Part shown: in pieces, positions 1 through 8,363 of the stretch
Numbering within the stretch: the stretch's first letter is position 1
How the letters are laid out: every line of letters begins with the position of its first letter
Source: Rikenellaceae bacterium
GTDB lineage: Bacteria > Bacteroidota > Bacteroidia > Bacteroidales > Rikenellaceae
Assembly (NCBI GenBank): GCA_031256675.1
Contig: JAIRQC010000107.1
Location: 1-43,167 of the forward strand
Length of the DNA stretch: 43,167 nt
Direction: 5' to 3'
Notes under the pieces: generated by a model
What the model was told of the DNA's origin: nothing
The model's database searches: none
The model's input: only the letters and a program-made list of their open reading frames with translations
Made by a program: the position numbers and the translations under genes

Positions 1-119
1 AAAATGCAGCCTTTGCGTGAGCCGGACATGCCTCCAAACCGCACAGCATTCTCGCCACGCATCTGACCAATATGCTAAATATTAGCACATTGACCTCAAA
101 ACACAGAAAAACAAAAAAA
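1..119. other. Window-edge intergenic sequence, no gene recognised
   Basis: This stretch lies downstream of the minus-strand nucleoside phosphorylase gene and runs to the window edge. No convincing reading frame is visible. It is GC-rich for the first 65 bases and AT-rich afterwards. A small hairpin (TGCTAA, loop ATA, TTAGCA, positions 73-87) is present, but no T-run follows it on the minus strand, so it is not called a terminator. The first 60 bases could belong to an unseen neighbour. Confidence 0.4.
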
Positions 120-923
120 TTACAGCGACCCGACCATTTCGATAAACAGTTTTGTCATGTTGACCGCTGCGCGGGCGCCTTCGATCTGTACCTCTTCGTG
201 GGTCGATTTTTCGCCTGCGAGGCCGACGTTTGTAATCACCGAGACGCCGAACACGGGGATGTTCATGTGCCGGGCGGCGATGACTTCGGGGGTTGTGGAC
301 ATGCCGACCGCGTCGCCGCCGATGGCTTTGAAGTAACCGTATTCCTTTGTGGTTTCGAACGTCGGGCCGGTGCCGCCGACGTAACATCCGTATTGGAGCC
401 TGATCCCTTCGCGGGCGGCGATCTCACCCGCTTTTGCTATCAGGGAACGGTCGTAAGCTTCGCTCATGTCGGGGAACCGCGGCCCTAACTCGGCTATGTT
501 CGGGCCGACCAGCGGATTGGGTATCAGGTTAATGTGGTCGGTGATGACCATCAGGTCGCCCACGCGGAATCCGTCGCCCACGCCACCGGCAGCGTTGGAG
601 ACAAAGAGCGTTTCAATGCCGAGGAACTTCATCACCCGCACCGGATAGACCACCTGCCACGGGGCGTAACCCTCGTAATAATGGAACCGGCCCTGCATTG
701 CGACGACCCGTTTGCCGCCTAACATGCCGAATATCAAACGTCCGCGATGGCCTTCGACGGTCGATACGGGGAAATCCGGTATGTCGTGATAGTCGATCGT
801 GGCGTGCACCTCGATGCTGTCGGCCAGCGAGCCCAGGCCGGTGCCCAAGATGATGCCGACCTGCGGCTTGAAGCCGGCCTTTTCAAGAATGAATGAGGCC
901 GTGTTTTTGATTTTCCCTAACAT
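120..923 (-). CDS. punA: Purine nucleoside phosphorylase (trimeric type)
   Basis: It should cleave inosine/guanosine-type purine nucleosides with phosphate to a free base and ribose-1-phosphate in cytosolic purine salvage. The 267 residues match the usual length of the trimeric family. Visible motifs are GTGLGS (27-32, phosphate loop), HRG (59-61), GRFHYYEG (78-85), NAAGG (110-114), GPTFET (186-191), GMSTTPE (207-213) and ITN (230-232, base-binding Asn). The ATG start is kept because the family normally begins about 25 residues before GTGLG; this start lies inside the end of lpxK, so the two genes overlap by 41 nt. It is last in the apparent rnhB-lpxK-punA run. The motif set favours the 6-oxopurine enzyme over methylthioadenosine phosphorylase, but substrate choice was not tested. 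Confidence 0.93.
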   Translation of the reverse strand: MLGKIKNTASFILEKAGFKPQVGIILGTGLGSLADSIEVHATIDYHDIPDFPVSTVEGHRGRLIFGMLGGKRVVAMQGRFHYYEGYAPWQVVYPVRVMKFLGIETLFVSNAAGGVGDGFRVGDLMVITDHINLIPNPLVGPNIAELGPRFPDMSEAYDRSLIAKAGEIAAREGIRLQYGCYVGGTGPTFETTKEYGYFKAIGGDAVGMSTTPEVIAARHMNIPVFGVSVITNVGLAGEKSTHEEVQIEGARAAVNMTKLFIEMVGSL

Positions 924-1953
924 ACTGTTTGAGTTTGGTTATGAAGTTCACTTCATCATGCCTGTCGAGAAAGCTCACATTTACAGGCATATAGTACAAC
1001 CGTCCTGCGATGTCGTCGGGGATCTTGCGGCGGTTGATGAGTTTGACCGCGTCCTTTTCGGTGGTGACGATGGCCGCCACGCCGCCCGCTTTGGCCACCG
1101 CCTGCCTCATCCGCTCGAGGTCGCTCCGGCGATAGGGGTGATGGTCCTCGAAGAGCAGCTTGTCTACCACATTATAACGCTTTTTGAGGTGCGCCACGAA
1201 CGGTTTTGGGTTACCGATGCCCGCCAGCGCAATCACGTCGCCACCCTTCGGCAACAATTGCGGCACGGTCTCGCGGAACAGCGCGACAGGTTCGCCGTCG
1301 ATCATGGTCGTAAAGTGGATGCTCTGGTAGGGGAACAGCGCCAGGTGCTTCTTTATTATCCTCAATTCCAATGGGGTGTACTCGATCGGGCACTTGGTGA
1401 CGATGACGAAATTGGCGCGGTGGAGTTGCGAGGTCACATCGCGCAGGTTCCCCCACGGCAGCAGGTGGTCGTGGTATATCGGTCGCGTCCAGTCCATCAG
1501 CACCACGTTGGCCCAAGCCTCGACCCTGCGGTGCTGGAATCCGTCGTCGAGCACAATGAGGTTCACCTGCGGATGTTCCTCGCGGATGCGCCTAATCCCC
1601 TCGCGCCGATCTTCGCACACCGCCACGACCACATTCGGGAATTTGAGCTTTATCTGCTTGGGCTCGTCGCCCGTATCCCTGTACGACGCCTCGGCCCGCA
1701 CCTCCAGATAGCCTTTCGTCCGCCTGCCATACCCCCGCGAGAGCAGCGCCACGGCGTACTCTTTGGACAGCAGATCTATAATGTACTCGCATACGGGCGT
1801 TTTACCCGTTCCCCCCACCGTAATGTTCCCCACGCACACCACCGGAATGCCGTACTCCCGCGACCTTAATATTTTCCAGTCGAACAGCGCATGTCTGACC
1901 CTGATCGCCAGACCATACAGCATCGAAAGTGGGGCAAGATAGAAGCGGTTCAT
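883..1953 (-). CDS. lpxK: Tetraacyldisaccharide 4'-kinase
   Basis: LpxK phosphorylates the 4' position of the tetraacylated disaccharide-1-phosphate to make lipid IVA, at the cytoplasmic face of the inner membrane. The 356-residue length is normal. The P-loop GNITVGGTGKTP is at 42-53, followed by LSRGYGR (71-77), GDEP (95-98) and DDGFQHR (136-142), all hallmarks of the family. An N-terminal hydrophobic helix fits its membrane association. A TAnnTTTG box at 1978-1985 would give lpxK its own promoter with a leader of about 20 nt. The 3' end runs 41 nt into punA. Its presence shows that the organism makes lipid A. Confidence 0.96.
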   Translation of the reverse strand: MNRFYLAPLSMLYGLAIRVRHALFDWKILRSREYGIPVVCVGNITVGGTGKTPVCEYIIDLLSKEYAVALLSRGYGRRTKGYLEVRAEASYRDTGDEPKQIKLKFPNVVVAVCEDRREGIRRIREEHPQVNLIVLDDGFQHRRVEAWANVVLMDWTRPIYHDHLLPWGNLRDVTSQLHRANFVIVTKCPIEYTPLELRIIKKHLALFPYQSIHFTTMIDGEPVALFRETVPQLLPKGGDVIALAGIGNPKPFVAHLKKRYNVVDKLLFEDHHPYRRSDLERMRQAVAKAGGVAAIVTTEKDAVKLINRRKIPDDIAGRLYYMPVNVSFLDRHDEVNFITKLKQYVRENQKHGLIHS

Positions 1954-1977
1954 CGGGCGGTCTCATGAATATTTTTT

Positions 1978-1985
1978 CAAAAGTA
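1978..1985 (-). promoter_or_regulatory. Candidate -7 promoter box for lpxK-punA
   Basis: On the minus strand this reads TACTTTTG, an exact match to the Bacteroidota -7 consensus TAnnTTTG. A TTTG at 2009-2012 could be the -33 element, although the spacing (23 nt) is slightly long. The predicted transcript would start about 20 nt before the lpxK ATG. Confidence 0.45.
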
Positions 1986-2007
1986 GTAAAAATAATCCGA
2001 AAAGTTG

Positions 2008-2604
2008 TCAAAAATTCAGTTCTTCGCGCGGATCGCGGCAAAACGTGCGGCGGTGGTGTGGCGTCAGGCCGAGTGTGGCGACGGCCCTGCGGTGTTCGCG
2101 CGTGGGGTAACCCTTGTTGCGCTCCCAGCCGTAACCTGGGTACTGCTCAGCGAGTTGACGCATACGCTGGTCGCGGTGGGTCTTGGCGAGCACCGATGCA
2201 GCGGCGATATTGGCGTAGAGCCCGTCGCCGCCCACAATGCAGCGGTAAGGAATGTCGAGCGTCGTGCGGAAACGGTTGCCGTCCACCAGCAGCAGCCCTG
2301 GCCGTGGCGTGAGGCGCGCAGCGGCAAGGGCCATCGCTTCGAACGAGGCGTTCAGTATGTTTATCGCGTCGATCCTCTCCGGCGACAACTCCTCCACCGC
2401 CCATGCGACAGCTTCGCGTTCGATAACCTCGCGCAGCATGTCGCGATTGCGTTCGCTCATGCGTTTCGAGTCGTCGAGCAGCGGGTGGAAAAAATCCGTC
2501 GACAGAATCACCGCCGCCGCGAACAGCGGCCCCGCCAGCGGCCCGCGGCCCGCCTCGTCGCACCCCGCCTCGACAACCTCACTCTGAAAAACATTTTTCA
2601 ACAT
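2008..2604 (-). CDS. rnhB: Ribonuclease HII
   Basis: RNase HII nicks RNA:DNA hybrids and single ribonucleotides in DNA, starting ribonucleotide excision repair. The 198 residues match the family. The motif DEAGRGPLAGP (16-26) gives catalytic D16 and E17. LLVDGN supplies D108, and GGDGLY with AKTHRD supplies D127 and the conserved basic region, so the metal-binding DEDD set looks complete. A purine-rich AGGAGG lies 12 nt before the ATG, which is unusual here because most starts in the window lack a clear Shine-Dalgarno sequence. It follows the DUF2723 gene by 77 bp and precedes lpxK by 54 bp. Confidence 0.95.
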   Translation of the reverse strand: MLKNVFQSEVVEAGCDEAGRGPLAGPLFAAAVILSTDFFHPLLDDSKRMSERNRDMLREVIEREAVAWAVEELSPERIDAINILNASFEAMALAAARLTPRPGLLLVDGNRFRTTLDIPYRCIVGGDGLYANIAAASVLAKTHRDQRMRQLAEQYPGYGWERNKGYPTREHRRAVATLGLTPHHRRTFCRDPREELNF

Positions 2605-2652
2605 CGCGCCCGACAGTCCTCCTTTTTTTCTTAACCCGCTCTCTCCTGCGCT

Positions 2653-2681
2653 GCGCCCGACGCAGCGTAGCCGTCGGGCGC
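2653..2681. repeat. GC-rich inverted repeat after the DUF2723 gene
   Basis: The arms GCGCCCGACG (2653-2662) and CGTCGGGCGC (2672-2681) are perfectly complementary around a 9-nt loop. The hairpin abuts the stop codon of the minus-strand DUF2723 gene. No T-run follows on either strand, so it is not a classical intrinsic terminator. It may protect the mRNA 3' end or belong to a family of GC-rich intergenic hairpins seen also near 6.8 kb. Confidence 0.6.
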
Positions 2682-5600
2682 CTATTTCACGCCGATGGAG
2701 GTGAAGAACCTGTCGATCTCGTCGGCCTTGTCGGCGCGGCGGTACTTCACGGCGACGTTGTAGAGCGACTCGAGGATGGCGAGCTTGTCCTGCAACGCCG
2801 GCATGACGAGCTTCTCCTTGTTGCCGGTGAAACGCATGTAATAAATTATGTACTCGCGCAGTATACGGGCATAGTCGTCGAGTATAAGGTCGCCCTGGGC
2901 CGACGCCCCCGACGCTCCGGCTGCCCCTGCCTTATAGTAGGCCTCGACAATGGGCAGGGTTAGGGAGTAAGTGTGGCGCACCTGCCTGAACGGTATGGTC
3001 TCGACGCAGTAGTCGAGCACCTCGACGGCGCGGGTGGTGTCGCCTTCGTCGATCAGGGCCGAGGCCAGACGGGCATATGCGTTGCGCGACTGGGCGGCGT
3101 TGTGATTGGTCTGGATGAAGTAGTCGACGTAGACGCGATCGTCGGCGATGTTGCCGTAACGGAAACTGTGCTCCGAACCGGGCATCAGCCTGCTGTACAG
3201 ATATTTAGTATCTATACGCCCGACCTCCAGCGGCGAGGCGTAGGGGGTGCGTATTGGCACCAGCCGGTAGGCGTAGCCGTCGAATTGCAGGTAGTCGCGC
3301 AGTCCGAACGCGGCGAGCGCGTGTACCTGGGTGAAATACAGCGGCCGTTTCCAGTTGAAGTTGGCCAGCAGGTCAAGGAGCATCAGCTCGCTCTTGTCGA
3401 TGTTGCCTTTGGAGATGGCCAGGCGCAGCGTATCCTCGACAATGTCGGCGTCGCGCGGGTCGACTATGCCGCTGGCGATGGCGTTGGCCTTATTGACCGG
3501 CACGAGCAGCGTCTTGGCGGGGATGAAGTCGACCAACAGGTCGTTCACAGGGGCTTTGGTGCGGGGATCCTCGCTCTTGACATACTCCATTGCGACGCGG
3601 ATGTCGAGCGGCCGGCCGGCTATGTCCTCCACATAGATGTAGTCGTGGACATTGATATACTTGTTGCGCGGGATCGAGAACGGCACGGGCGCGGAGTCGT
3701 TGTAGGTCTGGGCCATCTCTTCGATGTACCAGCTAGCGCCCAAGTAGCTCATGTTCATCACACGCACGTCCTTGCGCACCCCCTCGACCTCCTGGTTGTA
3801 CCACAAGGGGAAGGTGTCGTTGTCGCCGTAATTCATGACGATGGAGTTCGGCAGGGTCGACTGGAGGTAGTTCCAGCCGAGGTCGCGCGTGGTGTAGCGG
3901 CGCGAACGGTCGTGGTCGTCCCAGTTCTGCGACCCCATGAGCGCCGGGGCTACGCCGCAGATCAGCGTGGCGGCAATGGCTATCGCAACGCCCTCGCGTT
4001 TGAACCATTTCGACAACCGGTCGTAGAGCCACATCACGGCGAAACCGAGCCATATGGCAAAGGCGTAGAACGATCCGGCGTAGACGTAATCGCGTTCGCG
4101 CGGCTCGCCGGGGGTGGTGTTGAAGTAGAGCACCAGCGCGACGCCCATCATGAAGAAGAGCCACACCACGACGGTGAAGTTGCGTTTGTCGCGGTCGAGC
4201 TGGTAGAGCAGCCCGACGATCCCCAGTATGAACGGCAGGAAAAAGTAGACGTTGCGCCCCTTGTTGGCCGCCATTTCGGACGGGATGTTGTCCTGCGGGC
4301 CGAGGAACAGTTCGTCGACGGGGCCGACGCCCGACAGCCAGTTGCCGTCGGTGATCTCGCCGGTGGACTGCACGTCGCTCTGCCGTCCGGCGAAGTTCCA
4401 CAGGAAGTAGCGCCAGTACATGAAGTTGAGCTGGTAGGCCATGAAGTAGCGCATGTTCTCGCCGAAGGTGGGCACGGTGATCATCTCCTTGCCGAATGGT
4501 ATCTTCTCGCCCGTAACGTTGCCCCACGACCGGTAGTCCTGCGGGTGCGAGCCGCGGTTGGAGTACATGCGGGGGAAGAAGAAGGTGAACTCGGGCGGAT
4601 ATTCCACCCCGGACACATAGCTCATGCTCTTGTACCTGCCGTCGTCGCCGAGGTAATAGCTTTCGCTATTTTTCGCCTCTATGGCGGGCGAAGAGTAGCA
4701 GGGGCCGAAGAGCAGCGGGCGGTTGCCGTACTGGTCGCGGTTGAGCAGCTGGAGCAGCGCGTAGGGGTTGCTCGGGTTGTTGCTGTTCATAGGCGGGTTG
4801 GCCGAAGCGCGTATCACCTCGGCGGCATACGACCCGTAGCCGAGCAGTATGAAGGTGGCGCACAGAACTATCGTATTGGCGACGACCTTCTTTTTGCGGT
4901 GCGTATACCATATCAGCCACGCGCAGAGGCCGAAGACGGCAAAGACGTAGAACGTAATGCCGCTGTTGACGGGCAGGCCGAAGCCGTTGACGAACATCCG
5001 GTCGAACAGCGCCCCGATGGAGATCGAATAGGGTATGAGTATATAGTTGATCGCCACGAGTATGGCCCCTGCGGCGACGGAGGCCTTGACGACCCCCCAG
5101 CCCGTGACCTTCTGCGCCCGCTTGAAGTAGAAGACGAACACCAGCGCAGGGATACAGAGCAGGTTAAGGATATGTATGCCCGTTGAGAGCCCCATCATGT
5201 AGGCTATCAGCACCAGCCAGCGGATGGAGTGCGGCTTCTCGGCCACCTCTTCCCATTTGAGCATCGCCCACACCACGATCGCCGTCATGAGCGACGACAT
5301 GGCATAGACCTCACCCTCGACGGCCGAGAACCAGAAGGTGTCCGAAAAGGTATAGGCCAGCGAGCCGACCATTCCCGCCCCCATGATGGCAAGCGTGCGG
5401 CCCGTGGTGAGCTCCATGCCACGTTTTTCGCATATCCGGCGGCCCAGGTGGGTAATGGTCCAGAAGAGGAACAGGATGCAGAACGCGCTGCACAGCGACG
5501 ACATGAGGTTGATCATCAGCCCCACATACTGCGGCGCGGGGGCGAGCATGGCGAACAGTCGTCCGATCATCATGAACAGCGGCGCGCCGGGGGGGTGGCC

Positions 5601-5744
5601 CACTTCGAGTTTGTAGCTGGTGGCGACAAATTCGGCGCAGTCCCACAGGCTCGTCGAAGGCTCCATCGTCAGTATATAGGTCACCGCCGCCACCGCAAAG
5701 GCGACCCAACCCCAAAGCAAATCGTGTTTCTTGAAATAGCTCAT
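2682..5744 (-). CDS. DUF2723 (TMEM260-like) multi-pass membrane protein
   Basis: This is a 1020-residue integral membrane protein. The N-terminal half has many hydrophobic helices; the C-terminal third is soluble and helical, possibly TPR-like. The N-terminal segment with D35, C36, E38 and the GHPPGAP motif (49-55) is the DUF2723 signature and resembles the acidic first loop of GT-C glycosyltransferases. Human TMEM260, a relative, is an O-mannosyltransferase, so a lipid-linked sugar transferase acting on exported proteins is a reasonable inference but is unproven here. The first soluble segment contains GDNDTFPLWY, also typical of the family. The ATG at 5744 is chosen over an upstream TTG at 5771 because the TTG overlaps the predicted -7 promoter box and homologues begin near this point. 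Confidence 0.85.
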   Translation of the reverse strand: MSYFKKHDLLWGWVAFAVAAVTYILTMEPSTSLWDCAEFVATSYKLEVGHPPGAPLFMMIGRLFAMLAPAPQYVGLMINLMSSLCSAFCILFLFWTITHLGRRICEKRGMELTTGRTLAIMGAGMVGSLAYTFSDTFWFSAVEGEVYAMSSLMTAIVVWAMLKWEEVAEKPHSIRWLVLIAYMMGLSTGIHILNLLCIPALVFVFYFKRAQKVTGWGVVKASVAAGAILVAINYILIPYSISIGALFDRMFVNGFGLPVNSGITFYVFAVFGLCAWLIWYTHRKKKVVANTIVLCATFILLGYGSYAAEVIRASANPPMNSNNPSNPYALLQLLNRDQYGNRPLLFGPCYSSPAIEAKNSESYYLGDDGRYKSMSYVSGVEYPPEFTFFFPRMYSNRGSHPQDYRSWGNVTGEKIPFGKEMITVPTFGENMRYFMAYQLNFMYWRYFLWNFAGRQSDVQSTGEITDGNWLSGVGPVDELFLGPQDNIPSEMAANKGRNVYFFLPFILGIVGLLYQLDRDKRNFTVVVWLFFMMGVALVLYFNTTPGEPRERDYVYAGSFYAFAIWLGFAVMWLYDRLSKWFKREGVAIAIAATLICGVAPALMGSQNWDDHDRSRRYTTRDLGWNYLQSTLPNSIVMNYGDNDTFPLWYNQEVEGVRKDVRVMNMSYLGASWYIEEMAQTYNDSAPVPFSIPRNKYINVHDYIYVEDIAGRPLDIRVAMEYVKSEDPRTKAPVNDLLVDFIPAKTLLVPVNKANAIASGIVDPRDADIVEDTLRLAISKGNIDKSELMLLDLLANFNWKRPLYFTQVHALAAFGLRDYLQFDGYAYRLVPIRTPYASPLEVGRIDTKYLYSRLMPGSEHSFRYGNIADDRVYVDYFIQTNHNAAQSRNAYARLASALIDEGDTTRAVEVLDYCVETIPFRQVRHTYSLTLPIVEAYYKAGAAGASGASAQGDLILDDYARILREYIIYYMRFTGNKEKLVMPALQDKLAILESLYNVAVKYRRADKADEIDRFFTSIGVK

Positions 5745-5768
5745 GTACTCTCGTTTTGTATTTAGCGA

Positions 5769-5776
5769 CAAATTTA
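5769..5776 (-). promoter_or_regulatory. Candidate -7 promoter box for the DUF2723 gene
   Basis: The minus strand reads TAAATTTG, an exact TAnnTTTG match. A start of transcription a few bases downstream would give a leader of about 20 nt before the ATG at 5744. It forms a divergent pair with the plus-strand box at 5820-5827. Confidence 0.55.
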
Positions 5777-5819
5777 GGAAAATAAGTTAGATTCCCGCCT
5801 TGTTTACGGCTATATTTTG

Positions 5820-5827
5820 TATTTTTG
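5820..5827 (+). promoter_or_regulatory. Candidate -7 promoter box for the pentapeptide-repeat gene
   Basis: The plus strand reads TATTTTTG, an exact TAnnTTTG match, with a possible -33 TTG at 5800-5802. The box ends only 7 nt before the ATG at 5835, so the mRNA would be leaderless or nearly so. Confidence 0.5.
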
Positions 5828-5834
5828 TGGGATA

Positions 5835-6719
5835 ATGAGCGCATGGCGTAAAATATGGGGCGGCAAAAAACGGTGGTGGTTGAGTGCATTGGTCACTGTC
5901 GGCGGCCTTGTAATGCTTGTCGTTTACTATGTCGATCTGAGCAGGTTTTTCGGAGCGGGCAAGGCGGGACAGGGCGAGTTGTTCAAGGTCTGCCTGACGG
6001 TTGTCGGAGGCATAGGGGCGCTCATTGCGCTCTATTACAGCGCGAGGCGGGTGCGAACGATGGAAAAGGGCAATGTGGATACCCGTTTCAACAACGCCGT
6101 GGGACACTTGGGCAGCGACAATGCAACGGTCGTGCAGGGCGGCATACACGCCCTGCACCAGATAGCTGTCGGGAACCGCGAGTACACCAGGGTGGTGCAC
6201 AACCTGTTTTGCAGTTTCCTTCGCGAGAATTCCGCAAAACTTTATGAGGGAATAGACTTCGATACCACCCCCGACAAGTGCCCTGTAATCATACAGGCCC
6301 TGATAGACTATCTGTTCAGGCCTTATAACGGCAAGGAGAGCGTCTATAAGGACTTTCCGGCGGACTTGTCGTTCGGGACGTTTATAAATTGCAAATTCAT
6401 GAACCTCTCCTTGAATAATACTTGTTTTAGCAGGTGTAATTTGAAGAAATGTTATTTTTATGAGACGGAATTAAATGAATGTAAGTTTGTTGGAACAACT
6501 TTGATAAAATGTGGGTTTGCGAAAACGATGTTGAACAAGTGTAATTTTATGGGAGCGACTTTGGAGGAGTGTTGTACTTGGGGTAATGCGATTTTAGAGT
6601 GTTGTTGTTTTGCAGGAACAACTTTGAACAAATGTAATCTTGACAATTCTAAAAATATAAATACAAATTTTCAAGAGGCCATCTTAAACGACACCGTGTT
6701 GCCTCTAAATGAAAAATAA
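5835..6719 (+). CDS. Membrane-anchored, cysteine-rich pentapeptide-repeat protein
   Basis: The protein has 294 residues. Two hydrophobic segments (about 15-33 and 50-68) form a membrane anchor. A conserved linker follows (RFNNAVGHLGS near 84-94, then a helical stretch to about 175), as in known two-TM pentapeptide-repeat proteins. Residues 178-285 form a pentapeptide/decapeptide solenoid with units such as TLIKCGF, MLNKCNF and TLEECCTW. Cysteines recur at 186, 206, 216, 226, 236, 246 and 256, a strict 10-residue step, so they should stack along the right-handed beta-helix. The repeat half is clearly AT-rich, while the first half is GC-rich like its neighbours, suggesting a mosaic origin. Function is unknown; the family is often a scaffold. 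The ATG at 5835 is preferred to the TTG at 5817, which lies upstream of the promoter box. Confidence 0.82.
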   Translation: MSAWRKIWGGKKRWWLSALVTVGGLVMLVVYYVDLSRFFGAGKAGQGELFKVCLTVVGGIGALIALYYSARRVRTMEKGNVDTRFNNAVGHLGSDNATVVQGGIHALHQIAVGNREYTRVVHNLFCSFLRENSAKLYEGIDFDTTPDKCPVIIQALIDYLFRPYNGKESVYKDFPADLSFGTFINCKFMNLSLNNTCFSRCNLKKCYFYETELNECKFVGTTLIKCGFAKTMLNKCNFMGATLEECCTWGNAILECCCFAGTTLNKCNLDNSKNINTNFQEAILNDTVLPLNEK

Positions 6720-6768
6720 ACGTAGTCATAGTTGAACAATGTTTGAAATATTTCACAGTTTCACTTTT

Positions 6769-6857
6769 CGGCCTCGAAGAGGCCGGCAGCCCGTAGCCGC
6801 CCCCAGCGGAGGGCTGCTTTTGCGCCTGCGGTCAGGCAGCCTCCGCCGGCTACGGGC
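6769..6857. repeat. Nested GC-rich inverted repeats between pentapeptide gene and cysS
   Basis: A short hairpin CGGCCTC-GAA-GAGGCCG spans 6769-6785. A larger inverted repeat, GCCCGTAGCCG (6789-6799) with CGGCTACGGGC (6847-6857), encloses GGAGGGCTGC and GGCAGCCTCC-like sequence that can also pair. No T-run follows, so termination is doubtful. The GGCTACG core also occurs in the hairpin at 2653-2681, and a related CGGCAGCCCGCAGCC occurs near 8550. Confidence 0.6.
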
Positions 6858-6893
6858 AACGACAAGGTATTTAATCGAAACACATATTTAATT

Positions 6894-8363
6894 ATGACCA
6901 TCAACCTCCACATCTACAACACCCTTTCCCGTGCGAAGGAGCGTTTTGAGCCGCTTGCCCCGCCCTTTGTGGGGATATATGTCTGCGGGCCGACGGTTTA
7001 CGGCGATCCGCACCTGGGCCATGCCCGCCCCGCCGTGACCTTCGACCTGCTGTTCCGCTACCTGCGCTCGCAGGGCTGCAAGGTGCGCTACGTGCGCAAC
7101 GTCACCGACGTGGGCCACCTCGAGAACGACGCCGACGAGGGCGAGGACAAACTGGCCAGAAAAGCCCGCCTCGAACAGCTGGAGCCGATGGAGGTGGCAC
7201 ACTGCTATACAGAACGCTACCACAAAGCTATGGAACGGCTGGGAACGCTGTCTCCCTCGATCGAGCCGCGCGCGTCGGGCCATATCATCGAGCAGATAGA
7301 ACTCATAAAGAGAATCCTGGCTGCCGGGCTGGCCTACGAGAGCAACGGGTCGGTATATTTCGACGTCGAGGCCTACGACAAACGCCATAAATACGGCGTA
7401 CTGTCGGGACGGATGCTCGACGAAATGCGTACCGGCACGCGAACGCTCGACGGGGGCGGCGACAAACGGTCGCCATACGATTTTGCGCTGTGGAAACGGG
7501 CTGCGCCGGAACATATCATGCGCTGGCCCTCGCCGTGGAGCGTCGGCTTCCCCGGGTGGCATTTGGAGTGTTCGGCCATGAGCGTCAAGTATCTGGGCGA
7601 GCGGTTCGACATCCACGGCGGGGGGATGGATCTCATGTTCCCGCATCACGAGTGCGAGATAGCGCAGAGCGTCGCCGCGTCGGGCCACCAGGCGGCGCGT
7701 TACTGGATGCACAACAACATGATCACCATCGACGGCCAGAAAATGGGCAAGTCGCTCGGCAATTTCATCACGCTCGACGAACTTTTCACCGGCAGCCATC
7801 CGCTTCTGGCCCAGCCATATTCGCCGATGACCATCCGTTTTTTCATCTTGCAGGCCCACTACCGCAGCACGCTCGACTTCTCGAACGAGGCGTTGCAGGG
7901 GGCCGAGCGGGGGCTCGACAGGCTTATGAAGGGGGTGGCGACGCTGCGAAAGATCACGCCGTCGGACGACTCCTCGGTCGACGTGGGCGAACTCGAACGG
8001 AGTTACGCCGAGGCGATGGACGACGACCTGAACTCGCCGATGGTCATCTCGGCCCTGTTCGACTGGGTGCGCACGATCAACCAGCTCCACGAGGGGATGC
8101 AGCGCATCACGGCTGCCGACCTCGAGCGGCTTACCGAGCTGGTCGAGCGGATAGTTTTCGACATTCTGGGGCTGCGCGACGAAAAGGCCTCCGGGGCGGA
8201 CAACCTTGTAGCCCCGCTGGTCGAGATGATCCTTGAGGTGCGTTCCGAAGCTAAGGCCGCGCGCGACTGGGCCGCCTCCGACAGGATCCGCAACGCCCTC
8301 GCAGCCATAGGCGTCCGCGTCAAAGACCGCAAGGACGGCCCAAGCGAGTGGGAGGTGGAGTGA
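6894..8363 (+). CDS. cysS: Cysteinyl-tRNA synthetase
   Basis: This class I synthetase charges tRNA-Cys. The length of 489 residues is usual. The HIGH-type motif is HLGH (40-43) and the KMSKS loop is KMGKS (283-287). The zinc site that selects cysteine is intact: C31 (in CGPTVY), C226 (in GWHLECSAM), H251 and E255 (in FPHHECE). The ATG is the only sensible start. It stands alone on the plus strand, preceded by a 174-bp hairpin-rich gap and followed by 379 bp of repeats before ung. No exact TAnnTTTG box was found upstream. Confidence 0.97.
   Translation: MTINLHIYNTLSRAKERFEPLAPPFVGIYVCGPTVYGDPHLGHARPAVTFDLLFRYLRSQGCKVRYVRNVTDVGHLENDADEGEDKLARKARLEQLEPMEVAHCYTERYHKAMERLGTLSPSIEPRASGHIIEQIELIKRILAAGLAYESNGSVYFDVEAYDKRHKYGVLSGRMLDEMRTGTRTLDGGGDKRSPYDFALWKRAAPEHIMRWPSPWSVGFPGWHLECSAMSVKYLGERFDIHGGGMDLMFPHHECEIAQSVAASGHQAARYWMHNNMITIDGQKMGKSLGNFITLDELFTGSHPLLAQPYSPMTIRFFILQAHYRSTLDFSNEALQGAERGLDRLMKGVATLRKITPSDDSSVDVGELERSYAEAMDDDLNSPMVISALFDWVRTINQLHEGMQRITAADLERLTELVERIVFDILGLRDEKASGADNLVAPLVEMILEVRSEAKAARDWAASDRIRNALAAIGVRVKDRKDGPSEWEVE

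Noticed and set aside
2653-2681. Intrinsic terminator for the DUF2723 gene
   Set aside because: The stem is strong but no T-run follows on the minus strand, so it is listed only as an inverted repeat.
2973-5186. Long plus-strand open frame (737 codons) opposite the DUF2723 gene
   Set aside because: It is antisense to a well-supported membrane-protein gene; the translation is His/Val/Gly-rich with no family motif, as expected for GC-rich shadow frames.
5745-5771. TTG start at 5771 for the DUF2723 gene
   Set aside because: This codon lies inside the predicted -7 box; the ATG at 5744 fits homologue N-termini.
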